A DNA stretch of 64,000 bases, from positions 62,001-126,000 of the forward strand of contig RSEH01000088.1 in the NCBI GenBank assembly GCA_006503475.1. Reading direction: 5' to 3'. The stretch is from Stentor roeselii. Lineage: Eukaryota > Ciliophora > Heterotrichea > Heterotrichida > Stentoridae. Shown here in pieces: positions 32,019 to 41,261 of the stretch (the stretch's first letter is position 1; every line of letters begins with the position of its first letter). The notes under the pieces were generated by a model. That model ran no database searches. It was not told the DNA's origin and saw only the letters and a list, made by a program, of their open reading frames with translations. The position numbers and the translations under genes are program-made.

Positions 32019-32846
32019 TTAAACTAAAGGAACATCCAAATAAACCTTTTCAGTCGATTCAATCTTTTTGCCAAACAACGAATTCACAAGATTTTCTTTT
32101 TTCGAGTCCCAAACCAAATTTTCAGGAGTCATAAAATTCTGAAGTTTTTCATGCACATCAAATTTTAACTTTCGATGTTTTGAAAACTTATGTTTCGCTT
32201 TTTTCGAAGAAGACTGGACCTGAACCGAGTTCTCAGTTTTCAACTCACGCATTAAAAACAACTGAATATCAAAATCAGTCTTTTTTTCCGCTTCTCTAAC
32301 CACCTGGTCAACAATATCAGCCCCGATTTTCAAGTCAACTCTTGAACTCCATTCACGTGCAGAATCAGCTAAAAAGTTCCAAGTCATTTCGAAGAACTGA
32401 GAAATTTCAGAGATTTTCGGCGTTTTTTTCAGTTTTTGTAGAGTTTTCTGGATTTTTAACAGAGATTTCAGTAGTTTTCTAGTTGACTTTTGGTACTCTT
32501 CAAGTGACTGGAAGGTGGGTAAAGAATGGATTTTAATTCCGAGTTCTAAAACCTTTCGATAGACTTGTCGTTGCAGGAGAAGTTGACTGGACTTGCTCTT
32601 GTCAGAGTCGTTGTTTCTAGAAAGCTGGTGACGATAGATCAGGTCTTCTTTTTCCAGTTGTTCAAGCGACTTTTCCACGAGTTCCGGCTGAGGTACCCAG
32701 ATATCTTCGACGAAAGCTGAAAGATTTTGTTTTTTTGTAGTTTCTACTGGAAGTTGAAGTTCTTTCACATATTGAGGCATTTCCAGCTCCTCGAAGTCGA
32801 CTTCAGGTACTTCAGGTGAATAAGCTGAAGCCACTTTCGAGTTCAT
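32019..32846 (-). CDS. BFR2: AATF/Bfr2 ribosome biogenesis protein
   Basis: 275 residues, shorter than the yeast and animal proteins (about 530-560). The C-terminal TRAUB motif is clear: SKHRKLKFDVHEKLQNFM, then P-E-N-L-V-W and LFGKK. The central helical region (about 60-180, QVYRKVLELGIKIH onward) matches the AATF-Che1 domain pattern. Role: early maturation of the small ribosomal subunit in the nucleolus (with Enp2 and Lcp5 in yeast). The usual long acidic N-terminus is reduced to about 50 residues. The start codon lies only 5 bases from the start codon of the divergent gene at 32852, which is extreme. Confidence 0.85.
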   Translation of the reverse strand: MNSKVASAYSPEVPEVDFEELEMPQYVKELQLPVETTKKQNLSAFVEDIWVPQPELVEKSLEQLEKEDLIYRHQLSRNNDSDKSKSSQLLLQRQVYRKVLELGIKIHSLPTFQSLEEYQKSTRKLLKSLLKIQKTLQKLKKTPKISEISQFFEMTWNFLADSAREWSSRVDLKIGADIVDQVVREAEKKTDFDIQLFLMRELKTENSVQVQSSSKKAKHKFSKHRKLKFDVHEKLQNFMTPENLVWDSKKENLVNSLFGKKIESTEKVYLDVPLV

Positions 32847-32851
32847 TTATA

Positions 32852-33385
32852 ATGCGTAGGCCTGATTGGAACAATAGATTTTATTTAACTGAAAGCAAGG
32901 ATAATCAGAAGGTTCATGAGTACTTCAGGCAGTATTTTGATAAGCCTAGAAGGAAAAGACAGACGAGGATTATGTTTCCGGAGAAACCGGGAAGGTACTG
33001 TCCGAGTTTGAGAAGCAGTCTTGAGAAGTACTCGACTCGTGTTCCTAGGATTGAAAAACTTGGCTTGATGGATAAGAAAACTTTAGAACTTGGATGGAAT
33101 TCTTACTTTCATGTTAAGGTTAGCAAGGATAATCAACACTTTTATAGTACTTATCGAGAGTATTTTGATAGTCCTAGGGTCTTGGATTGCAATCAGGCAG
33201 TTTCGAACCCTGTTCCGGTCAGTGTTATTGGGTTTAGGAAGGATGAACAGTTTAGGCATGGATCTGCTGATCCACGGGATGGTTGGAGTGAGGTTTATTC
33301 TCCGCTTTCGCAGAATAATTCAAAAAATAGAACTATGAAAAGTTACTTCAAAGAGAATTATCGAAAAAATGAAAGTATTAAATAA
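32852..33385 (+). CDS. Unknown basic protein with two copies of a 30-residue repeat
   Basis: 177 residues. Two copies of a motif can be aligned: residues 5-34 and 81-110, pattern W-N-x-x-F-x-x-x-x-S-K-D-N-Q-x(5)-[FY]-R-x-Y-F-D-x-P-R. A third, broken copy may lie near the C-terminus (MKSYFKENYRKN). Between the repeats is a Pro/Arg/Ser-rich linker. It is not a family I know. Tyr-Phe-Asp-x-Pro-Arg repeats recall short microtubule-binding repeats of ciliary proteins, but that is a guess. The ATG at 32852 is the first after the divergent AATF start; an upstream GTG-like opening at 32816 overlaps that gene. Confidence 0.65.
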   Translation: MRRPDWNNRFYLTESKDNQKVHEYFRQYFDKPRRKRQTRIMFPEKPGRYCPSLRSSLEKYSTRVPRIEKLGLMDKKTLELGWNSYFHVKVSKDNQHFYSTYREYFDSPRVLDCNQAVSNPVPVSVIGFRKDEQFRHGSADPRDGWSEVYSPLSQNNSKNRTMKSYFKENYRKNESIK

Positions 33386-33637
33386 ATATGCTTTTATTAT
33401 GTTAGTTTTGTGATGCAGAGCTAATATTATTCTGAGATCTTCAATATCATGAAAATTTTCAGTTTTTAGTAGTTTTAGTTGCTTTTAATAAATATCTTTA
33501 ATGCTTTGAATATAGATTCACCCATATCAGCCGATGCATAATAAAAAAAATTAACCTTTCTTGGTTAATTAACCGAAACATTAAAGTAATTGAAATTGCT
33601 TTACTATATTAACAACCCATATTCGAATAAAATTTAA

Positions 33638-35281
33638 ATGAGTAACAATGAACCACTAGTTACGATGACCTACAATCTAAGAACAACAGATATAAATTCT
33701 CCAGATTCATCCTGGGGCGAAAATTTTATCCGTCGTTCAAGCGAAGAGCTTCTTTCAAACCCAAAAAATCCAGCAGAAGAGGCTTTCCAATCAGTCATCT
33801 CAACATTTTCAGACCTTCTCAAATCAAAGTTAAACTCAATAATCACTTCAAAAACATCCTGCACGTCCTTCAGTGACTCAATAAACCACTTGGCAATAAG
33901 CCTTCCAGATTTTATTTCATCCTTATCACTGATCCCTCCTTACGAGACTTCAGAGGAATTTGAAAGTCCAGAGTCTTTCGGAATCCCTCAAATCGTGATT
34001 TCTCCAACTGAAGTGAAAGACCATCCAGTTGAAAACTTGACAATCAACATTTTGAAGACCAGTTTTTCTGAAGAGTCAAATCAGAAGTTGATTGAAGAAA
34101 GCAGCAGTAAGTCAGAAGGAGAAATTGATGATGACTACGGAGAAAGTACTACATTTCGAAGGGTTCTTCAAATTTTTAGAAAGAATGGCAGGTCGATTCA
34201 TGAACTTTATACTTGCATTGATATTAACAGAGATGGAAAAATTACTGCAAATGAAGTCAGAGCTGAACTTTTAAGGTATGACTCGAGTTTTACTAGAGAA
34301 GAAGCAGAAGAAGTGTTTAAGATTCTTGATGGTGATAAAGATGGATATGTCTCTGAGGATGATATGATCAAAAGGATGAAGTTTATTATTGAAAAAGCGA
34401 AAAATGAAGAGACTGATCCTCTTAGTTGCTTAATTGTTTCAAAGCCTTTAGACCCGGATTGTATTCATGGGAATATTTCTATTAGCTTGTTGAAAGTTTC
34501 AGGGTTTAAACCTGGAAGTAGATGCATTCGGTTTAAGGTGAAAGATGTTTTAGAGTATCTTACACCGGAGTTTAATGAAAATGTACTTACTTATAATTTT
34601 AAGTGCGATTATTTGATTGAAAATAAAACACCAGCGAGTCTTCCTACAACTATTGAGGTGGACTTATTGAATAAAAATGTTAATGAAGGGCATGCATCGT
34701 TTAACTGGACCAAGTCAAACGCAATAACCACAGATTTCTCATTCAAACAAAAGCTAGACATAAAAACCTCTCTAGGCCAAGCAAGAGGCGCGATTCACAT
34801 CCAAGTATCCTGGTCTCCTATTTTCGCAAAGTTCTACAGTTCATCCGATCTAGATCGTTTGTCTCGTTTAAAGCAAAAAGCAGAGACCTACCAAGCCCAG
34901 CTTGAGCGAAAGCACAAGATGACCCGTTCAATAACCCACAAGATGACAAACGAGTTACCAGCCCTTTCAGAAGAAGACTCTTACTTAGAAGAGGCAAAAG
35001 AAGAGGTACTTCGCAGCCAAGAAGGTAAAAGAATGAGTTTCCTGATAAACGTATGCAAAAAGTCAATAGAAACTCTTCATTCCCCAAAGCCCGGAATGCC
35101 CCGTTCACCATCAAGCAAGGCGAGTATGGACTTCCTATCAATCCGTTCAGTGAAAAGAAATTTCACAACATTAGAAAGACCGAAAACGCCTTCAGCAACA
35201 AAACTTAAAGTCGACTCTCCAACACCTTCTCGTATGTTAACACCTACGAAGTCAATGCGAAAGAACTCGATCCAGTTTTAA
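33638..35281 (+). CDS. EF-hand pair plus C2-like domain protein
   Basis: 547 residues. The first 150 are acidic and low in complexity. Residues about 170-250 hold two adjacent EF-hands with full loops: DINRDGKITANE and DGDKDGYVSEDD, both with D-x-[DN]-x-[DG]-x-[IY]-x-x-x-[ED] ligands. About 270-390 form a beta-rich unit (GNISISLLKVSGFK, IEVDLLNKN, GAIHIQVSW) with the strand pattern of a C2 domain. The tail, about 395-547, is basic and Ser/Thr/Pro-rich with several S/T-P sites and a coiled segment (DRLSRLKQKAETYQAQLERK). Probably a Ca2+-regulated membrane- or cytoskeleton-associated adaptor. Codon composition switches sharply near 34690, inside the C2-like part. Confidence 0.65.
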   Translation: MSNNEPLVTMTYNLRTTDINSPDSSWGENFIRRSSEELLSNPKNPAEEAFQSVISTFSDLLKSKLNSIITSKTSCTSFSDSINHLAISLPDFISSLSLIPPYETSEEFESPESFGIPQIVISPTEVKDHPVENLTINILKTSFSEESNQKLIEESSSKSEGEIDDDYGESTTFRRVLQIFRKNGRSIHELYTCIDINRDGKITANEVRAELLRYDSSFTREEAEEVFKILDGDKDGYVSEDDMIKRMKFIIEKAKNEETDPLSCLIVSKPLDPDCIHGNISISLLKVSGFKPGSRCIRFKVKDVLEYLTPEFNENVLTYNFKCDYLIENKTPASLPTTIEVDLLNKNVNEGHASFNWTKSNAITTDFSFKQKLDIKTSLGQARGAIHIQVSWSPIFAKFYSSSDLDRLSRLKQKAETYQAQLERKHKMTRSITHKMTNELPALSEEDSYLEEAKEEVLRSQEGKRMSFLINVCKKSIETLHSPKPGMPRSPSSKASMDFLSIRSVKRNFTTLERPKTPSATKLKVDSPTPSRMLTPTKSMRKNSIQF

Positions 35282-35292
35282 CCATAATAAAT

Positions 35293-36351
35293 ATGACGAC
35301 TTATCACGATCCAATCAACCTTCTGAGAGACTATGTCTCAACTTCCAAGAAAATCGACTTGGTCGGCGGGAAGCTTTATTTCAATAACTTGGAAATCCCG
35401 CTCAATCATCCAACTGCTTGGAACTCGCATATCTCGAATAAACAGTATTCGATTGGCTCGCTTTGGTTTTATCTGCAAAATCATCAGATGGACTTCAAAG
35501 AATATGCGAAAGGATGTCAAAGGACTGGCGTTGATCTTGTTAGTCGACCGGATAAAGATGAAATTTTAGCTTATTTTCAGGGGCATATTGAAAGTTCGAG
35601 TTATATTGTTGAAGAACTTAGACCTGGAACTCTTGTTAAGAAGGTTATTGAGGAGAATAAGGGAAGTAATAGGGAGGCTCTTGAAAGACCTTTGTGTACT
35701 AAGGAAAGTATTTTGCAGACTCCTTCGACTAGTTATAAGTATTTGATCAGCTATTGTAAGGAGAATATGAAACAGACCAAAAGGCAGAGGGATGTTAGTG
35801 CTGTTAGCTTAATTCAAGAGATACTCAGTGGCCCAGACAAGTCTCCAGAGTACCTCCCAAGGCCGATAATAATAGTTCCAACCACGGCAAACACAGGAGG
35901 TTTATGCCTTCTAAACGCGATCCAGTTCCTAGAAAAAGGTAATTTTATAGACTCCACACATCTAGAAGGTCAGCACTTGACAGGTCCTCTTCAATTCACG
36001 CGAAAGGTGCGAGGAAGACTAGTGACATTCGAGGTATACGACCAGATCCTTTCATTTACAAAAGCCCACTGGAGACGAACAGTTGCTGTGATAGTTCAAG
36101 GTCCTCGTTATCAGTTCAAAGACTGGCCTTTGTCTTCTAATCTTATCACTTTATTCCAGACCTTTAGAGGCTTTTATATCAACTATCAAGACTCGCCTAT
36201 TGATGAGAATGTCAAGAAATGGAATGTCAGAGCTTTGCAGATTAGCAGGAATAAAAGACATTTGGATAAAACTGTTCAGCATGAATTCTGGGATGAACTT
36301 GAAAAGTTCTTGTTTTCTGTTAGGTTTAAGGGAAATAAGGGAAAAGATTGA
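35293..36351 (+). CDS. CDC73: Paf1 complex subunit CDC73 (parafibromin)
   Basis: 352 residues. The N-terminus (DPINLLRDYV, then LYFNNLEIP and a SIGSLWFYLQN stretch ending at SRPDKDEILAYF) follows the CDC73 N-domain. The C-terminus is the Ras-like CDC73_C domain: PIIIVPTTANTGGLCLLNA, HWRRTVAVIVQGPRYQFKDWP, then KKWNVRALQISRNKRHLDK. The VxVxVQGPxWQFKxWP and HLDR-type motifs are diagnostic. Role: part of the Paf1 complex on RNA polymerase II, linking elongation to histone modification and 3'-end processing. It is shorter than the human protein (531) because the linker is reduced. It starts 11 bases after the previous gene's stop and ends TGA. Confidence 0.95.
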   Translation: MTTYHDPINLLRDYVSTSKKIDLVGGKLYFNNLEIPLNHPTAWNSHISNKQYSIGSLWFYLQNHQMDFKEYAKGCQRTGVDLVSRPDKDEILAYFQGHIESSSYIVEELRPGTLVKKVIEENKGSNREALERPLCTKESILQTPSTSYKYLISYCKENMKQTKRQRDVSAVSLIQEILSGPDKSPEYLPRPIIIVPTTANTGGLCLLNAIQFLEKGNFIDSTHLEGQHLTGPLQFTRKVRGRLVTFEVYDQILSFTKAHWRRTVAVIVQGPRYQFKDWPLSSNLITLFQTFRGFYINYQDSPIDENVKKWNVRALQISRNKRHLDKTVQHEFWDELEKFLFSVRFKGNKGKD

Positions 36352-36944
36352 GTTATTTAAATAAGGTTGAAAGGATTTGAGATTTAAAGAGGGTTTTGGA
36401 TGTTTTGGATTTGGAGAGGATTGTTGGATTTGGAAGTGGGTTTGTTTTTGGAGATTTGAATGAGGGTTTTAGGGAAGTTTATTAGGGTTTTTAGGGAATT
36501 TATTAGGGTGAAATTTACCTGAATTCGAGGTAGGATTATTTAGGATTAGAAATTTCTTGATGTGATTAATATTAGCATCAGGAAATCTTAGGTTATGTTG
36601 AATTTTAACAGTTGGTAAATAAAATTATATTCTATTCTTAGGTTATTTTATATTTTGAGTTTTAGACATTTCTTTAACTATCAGAGAATTAAATTCGATT
36701 TCTTTATGTTTAAAAAACAACGAAGGTGTCAATTATAAAGACTATTATCAAAGTAAAATACTTTAGCCAATTCAAGTGATCGATTCACAAAGTAAAACTA
36801 AAATTAGCCGAAAAAAATAAAACTAAATGCAAAAATATCCTAAATCAAAAATGACTATAATAAAATGAAAAACTCTAAACATATGAAATAAACAATAAAC
36901 CTTCATATAACAAGATCAAAATTCTAAACATCTTGAAAAATTAT
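36352..36944. other. Convergent intergenic region, 593 bases, extreme G/C asymmetry
   Basis: Holds no gene. In 36361-36540 the top strand has 59 G and only 3 C by hand count, with repeated TTAGGG/TTTGGA-like words; from about 36700 it becomes A/C-rich (36781-36900: 8 G, 17 C). It lies between the 3' ends of CDC73 and the kinesin gene. Confidence 0.7.
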
Positions 36945-39630
36945 TTAATTTAAAGGTGAATTTTCAAAAATCTTCTTCAAGGGATCATCCTGAGAGTAAA
37001 AATTAACAGTATTAATCATCAGCAACTGAATCTTCCGATGCATTTCTCGACTAACAAGTCCTTCCTGAACTTCCATGAACCTGTTAATCCATTCCGCTAA
37101 AATTTCATTTAACTTATTGAGTTCTTCTTGTTTTCTAGCAAGTTCAACTTGACAATTTTTCCTACTTTGAACATAAAAAGTCTTCCAAAGTTCTTTTTCC
37201 CTTTCAAATCTTTTCACGACTTCATCAAGTGCCTTTAAGCTTTTATCCTTGATACTTTTTTTCCTTCTTTCATTCTCAAGTTCAATTTTAAGTTGTCGAT
37301 TCGCAGTTTCCAAGACTTCCACCTGAACCTCAATACTTTTAAACTTATTCGTCAGTCCTTCCGCATCAATTTCAAAAGACGGTCCTAAAAACGACAAAGA
37401 AGCAAAACTTTTTTCAATTTGGTCACTTTTGAAAGACCTTGCATAGAACGACCTAAGCATTTTCGCTTTTTTTTCAGTCGGTGAAGGAATATCGACGATT
37501 TTCAAGGGTTTTTTTACGAACTTGTAAAGTTCGTCAGTGATTTTTTCACAATTTTGAAGAAAAATTTTATTTTGCTTGTTTTGCAAGGTTTTTATCTGGA
37601 GTTTCGAGTTTAACAAGTTGATTTTCCAAGAGAGGGACTCGAGTTTCCAAGCCAGGTTTGAGTTAAACATGGAAGCTTCAACGATTTGAGCTTTTAACTG
37701 GTAAATGATCAGGTCTTTGCTGAGAGCTTTGTTGCTTTCAAGGGCTTGTTCTAAGGTTTGGCCGTAAGTTGAGCAGAACGACATTTTTTCAGGGTTTAAA
37801 GAAAGTTCTTGAATAGAAAATTCAAGTTCTGATGAACTTTCCAAGATTTCTTCGGATTCTGTTGTTTTTTTCGATGGGATTATAGTGTCAATGAACTCTA
37901 CTCGTGTTATGTCACGACTTGCTTGGAGATCGCTCAGGTGACTGAGTTTTTTTTCTAGTTCTTGAAGGGAATTTACCAGAAATTTCAGAGATTTTGTTAA
38001 GTTTTCGTTCTTTTTTATTAGAAGAAGATGCTCGCTTGAGTCTTTGTGGATCAGGTTCAGGGTTTTGTGGTATAAAGAATAGTATTCAAGGGATTTTTTT
38101 TCGAGTTTTGAGATTTTTTCTTGGGATTTTTTCAGTTTTTTTAAAAGTTTTTTGTTTTCTGATTGAAGTTCTTCGTTTTTTTCCTCGATTTCGAAAAGTT
38201 TTTTTTTTGTTTCGAAGTCTTCTTGAGTTTCTTTCAGGTCCTCGTTTCCTTTGTCTGGAGTGAAAAAACTGGAATTTATGAATTCTTGTTCGAAAATGAA
38301 GTTTTTTTTATCGAATGTTGGAAGGTCTATTGATATTGGAGTGTTTCGAGTTGATCCTAATGCGATTGGACTTTCGACTGTGATTCGGTTCTTTTTACTG
38401 GAACTTGAACTTAGAGTTTTTTGGGGTCTTCGGCCAACATATGAATGTGAGACAGCTCGAGTTTCGACCAATGTAGATTTTTCTCTTAAACTTTGAAGTT
38501 CAGCCTTTGCCTGGAAAAGTTCAGTTCTCAAAGCTTCAATAATTTTTAAATATGATTCAGGATTTTCCTTCAAATTTACCTTAACTCGATTTTTGATTAG
38601 CTTGGCCCGGAGTGCAAAGCTCAAACTATTAATAGTCTCTTCCTTCGAGTGGCATCCCGGACTACAATTAACAACAAGGCTAGTTTTAAAATTCCCTCCA
38701 AGTGAATCTTGCAAGATGCGAGTTAACTTCGAGTCCCTATAAGGAACATGATCCTTTCCAGCCACAAGAGCCGAGATGACATTTCCAAGAGCAGACAACG
38801 ACAAGTTGATTTTTTTTGTTTCTTCAAGAGTCTGTCCAGTGACTCCACTATTTCTAACTTTTTCACTTCCAGCAAGATCAACTAAATTAAGCAGTCCTCT
38901 TTTTTCAGTCCCATGAGGATTAGTCTGAATAATTTCAGCAGTCATCAAAAGATGTGACCTTGAACTCGACGAATTCATTCTCGTCGAAGCAACAGTCCTT
39001 AAGTCCTGCCCCATGACGACAACTTCCAAGAATTCCTTCGGACAAGTGGGACAAACAACGGCGAGGCCACTGACGAAAACTCCTTTCATGAGAGTTTGTT
39101 TTATTTTCAACTGGTTTGAAGCCGGGTTGAGTAAATCGACGAGTTTATCTTTATAAACCTCTAACATCGAAAGTTTCACAAGACATTCTGAGTCCTCTTC
39201 ACTGTCCTGGTCAAGAGAAAAGAAAAGGTTTGAAGCTAATCTTGGAACAATTCCTTGTTTTTGGTCATTATTCAACTCTCCTAAAATCGTGTAAGTCTTC
39301 CCTGAGCCTGTCTGGCCATAAGCCAAGATAGTTCCATTAAACCCGCATAAAACATCGGCAAGGATCGGCCTGGCTATTGTATCAAAAACCTCGTCTTGTG
39401 AAGCACTTCCTGAAAAAACACTGTCGAAGGTGAAGGACTGAAGATCTTCTTCACTTCCGAAGCCGACTACTTTTGAAGAGATCGGGTGGAAAAGTGACAC
39501 TTGTCCTGAAGTCTGAACTATTTTTTACTTTTTCTTGCTCGGACATCGGTCGGAACCGAGCGAAAACTTTAATGTTTGACTCTTGTCGTTGAAGAAGGTC
39601 GGGTTTTTGATTTGAAAGTTTTTGAGACAT
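36945..39630 (-). CDS. Kinesin-1-like motor protein, one 16-nt intron
   Basis: 889 residues. A short first exon (39630-39529, 34 codons, including NIKVFARFRPMSEQEK) is joined across a 16-nt intron, gtaaaaaatagttcag, to the rest; without it the motor lacks its first beta-strand. Motor domain about 18-340: GQTGSGKT P-loop, NSSSSRSH (switch I), DLAGSEK (switch II), VPYRDSKLTRILQDSLGG. After a neck-like ALRAKLIKNRVKVN, the remaining 540 residues are long coiled coils with Lys/Glu-rich heptads and a helical tail. Motor sequence and N-terminal position fit kinesin-1 (plus-end-directed cargo transport), but a kinesin light-chain-binding or autoinhibitory tail motif is not obvious. All ATPase motifs are intact. 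Confidence 0.95.
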
Positions 39631-39668
39631 TTATAAATTCATATGAAATTTGTTTAAACTAATTATTT

Positions 39669-40436
39669 TCATCGAGAAATCACTTCGACTGTGTTTTTAG
39701 ACAAGTCTAGTCGAGCTATGGTCTGGGCAGGACAGATAAAGTAAATAAAACCTTCTCGGAAGACTGGATATGAGTAGATCAATGTGAATGGTTCAGGAAT
39801 TGATAAAGCACTCTCGGTCCATTCATTGTTTTTGAAGGTCTTTAGGCTATATTGAGTGAGTATGTAGAAGTTGTTTTCATGGATTAGTAAAATTTTATAT
39901 GGCTCTGGTATTTTTTGGAATTCTCTGTAGTGGTCTTCTGTAGGGTTGTATAGGAAAAGAGAAGGAAGATGTTGTCCTACTATCGCTATTTCATTATTTT
40001 TTAATGCTCCTGTGTTGTTGTAAGACTTGCAAGGCAGAGGTGAAATTGAAGTCCAGGTGAAATTTAAAAGGCAAAAGTAATGGCTTTGGTCTGAAGGCTC
40101 GTAAATGTCTCTTGTCGCTCCTCCAAAGATGAAGATTTTAGAACCTTGCTTCACGCAGGCCCCTGCTCCATTGATTGGTCCGAATGGTTGCTCTTCGAAG
40201 GATTTTGACTGGGTGTGATAGATTGAAGTATCTGAGATGAACTCTGCACTAACGATTCCGCCTTGGATCCAGATCTGGTTTTCATTGATTGGAACAATAT
40301 GAGGACCGTATCCTAAAGTCACGTCGTGAGGGTCGACTTCAGTGGTCAACTCGTGTGATGAAGGGTCAAACTTTAATAGGACTGTTGAGTTGTAGGGAAT
40401 AAAATAAATTACTTTCTCTTCCCACTCTTCCATCAA
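39669..40436 (-). CDS. Kelch-type beta-propeller protein
   Basis: 255 residues with degenerate kelch-like blades: QIWIQGGI, KIFIFGGATRDIY, EIAIVGQHLP, NFYILTQYS, GFIYFICPAQT, each followed by an aromatic residue where the kelch Trp sits. No signal peptide, no membrane helix, no BTB domain, so it is a free-standing cytosolic propeller. The stop is TGA, followed in frame by AAA-TAA. Its start is 11 bases from that of the divergent ankyrin gene. Its stop is 38 bases from the kinesin start codon. Function unknown. Confidence 0.65.
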   Translation of the reverse strand: MMEEWEEKVIYFIPYNSTVLLKFDPSSHELTTEVDPHDVTLGYGPHIVPINENQIWIQGGIVSAEFISDTSIYHTQSKSFEEQPFGPINGAGACVKQGSKIFIFGGATRDIYEPSDQSHYFCLLNFTWTSISPLPCKSYNNTGALKNNEIAIVGQHLPSLFLYNPTEDHYREFQKIPEPYKILLIHENNFYILTQYSLKTFKNNEWTESALSIPEPFTLIYSYPVFREGFIYFICPAQTIARLDLSKNTVEVISR

Positions 40437-40447
40437 TAATAACTCAA

Positions 40448-41248
40448 ATGAATTCTTTAGAAAGCGAGTTTTTAAGGTCGATTCAAAATAAGGACTTGCT
40501 GAAAGTGCAGGAGTTGCTCAGAATGGGGTTTCCTGTTAACCTGCATATTAGGAAGGAAGGCCAGTCTTTCGGAAGTCATACCTATCCACTTATCCTGGCT
40601 ATAGAAAAAGAAATGTTCAGTATAGTTCAATCAATGATAAGCTCAGGTGCACTTGTAAATTGTTTTGACTCTACCGGGATGACTCCATTGATGGCAGCGT
40701 GCTCAGTAGGTAGTTTGGAGACAGTAAAACTCCTTCTGAGCCAAAAAGCTGACATATCAAGTAGAGACTTTTTCGGAAACACGTTGCTTCATATAGCAGG
40801 AATTCACGCTCAAGTCAACACCCTGCGTTTTTGCATCGAATCCCTAAAAATCCCAGTAATAGTAAAAAACCGAAAAGGCCAAACCCCTCTAGCAGCATGC
40901 ATATCCGCTCAAGAAGAAAGTAAAAGTTTAGAAACAGCAGCAAATCTACAAGAGTCCATCGAATACCTATGGAAAGTAGAAGAAGAATTCAAATCCCAGC
41001 GTTTAAAGCAGAAAAACCTGACAAACAGCTACGTAAAAAAGCATCCAAGGTTCAACCTAAGCGACCTTGCCTCAGTCCCTCTTCTAGCAGATGAAAAAAA
41101 GCTAAAACTTCCAGGAAACCTGGAAAAATCAAATATCCAAAGCTACCTAAAAGCTAAACATCGCGAGATCTACTACAACGAGGTCCTGAAAGAAAAATTC
41201 CAGTTCCCAGGAGTACGGTCCGCAAGCGTAAAGCCCTTTACTAATTAA
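40448..41248 (+). CDS. Ankyrin-repeat protein
   Basis: 266 residues. About four ankyrin repeats fill residues 5-150: DLLKVQELLRMGFPVN, then HTYPLILAIEKEMFSIVQSMISSG, then GMTPLMAACSVGSLETVKLLLS, then GNTLLHIAGIHAQVNTLRFC, and a partial GQTPLAACISA. The remaining 110 residues are helical and basic, with no known domain. Probably a scaffold; partner unknown. Codon composition turns from G-rich to C-rich near 40600-40640. It ends 13 bases before the end of the convergent gene. Confidence 0.75.
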   Translation: MNSLESEFLRSIQNKDLLKVQELLRMGFPVNLHIRKEGQSFGSHTYPLILAIEKEMFSIVQSMISSGALVNCFDSTGMTPLMAACSVGSLETVKLLLSQKADISSRDFFGNTLLHIAGIHAQVNTLRFCIESLKIPVIVKNRKGQTPLAACISAQEESKSLETAANLQESIEYLWKVEEEFKSQRLKQKNLTNSYVKKHPRFNLSDLASVPLLADEKKLKLPGNLEKSNIQSYLKAKHREIYYNEVLKEKFQFPGVRSASVKPFTN

Positions 41249-41261
41249 TGTATATGGATCG

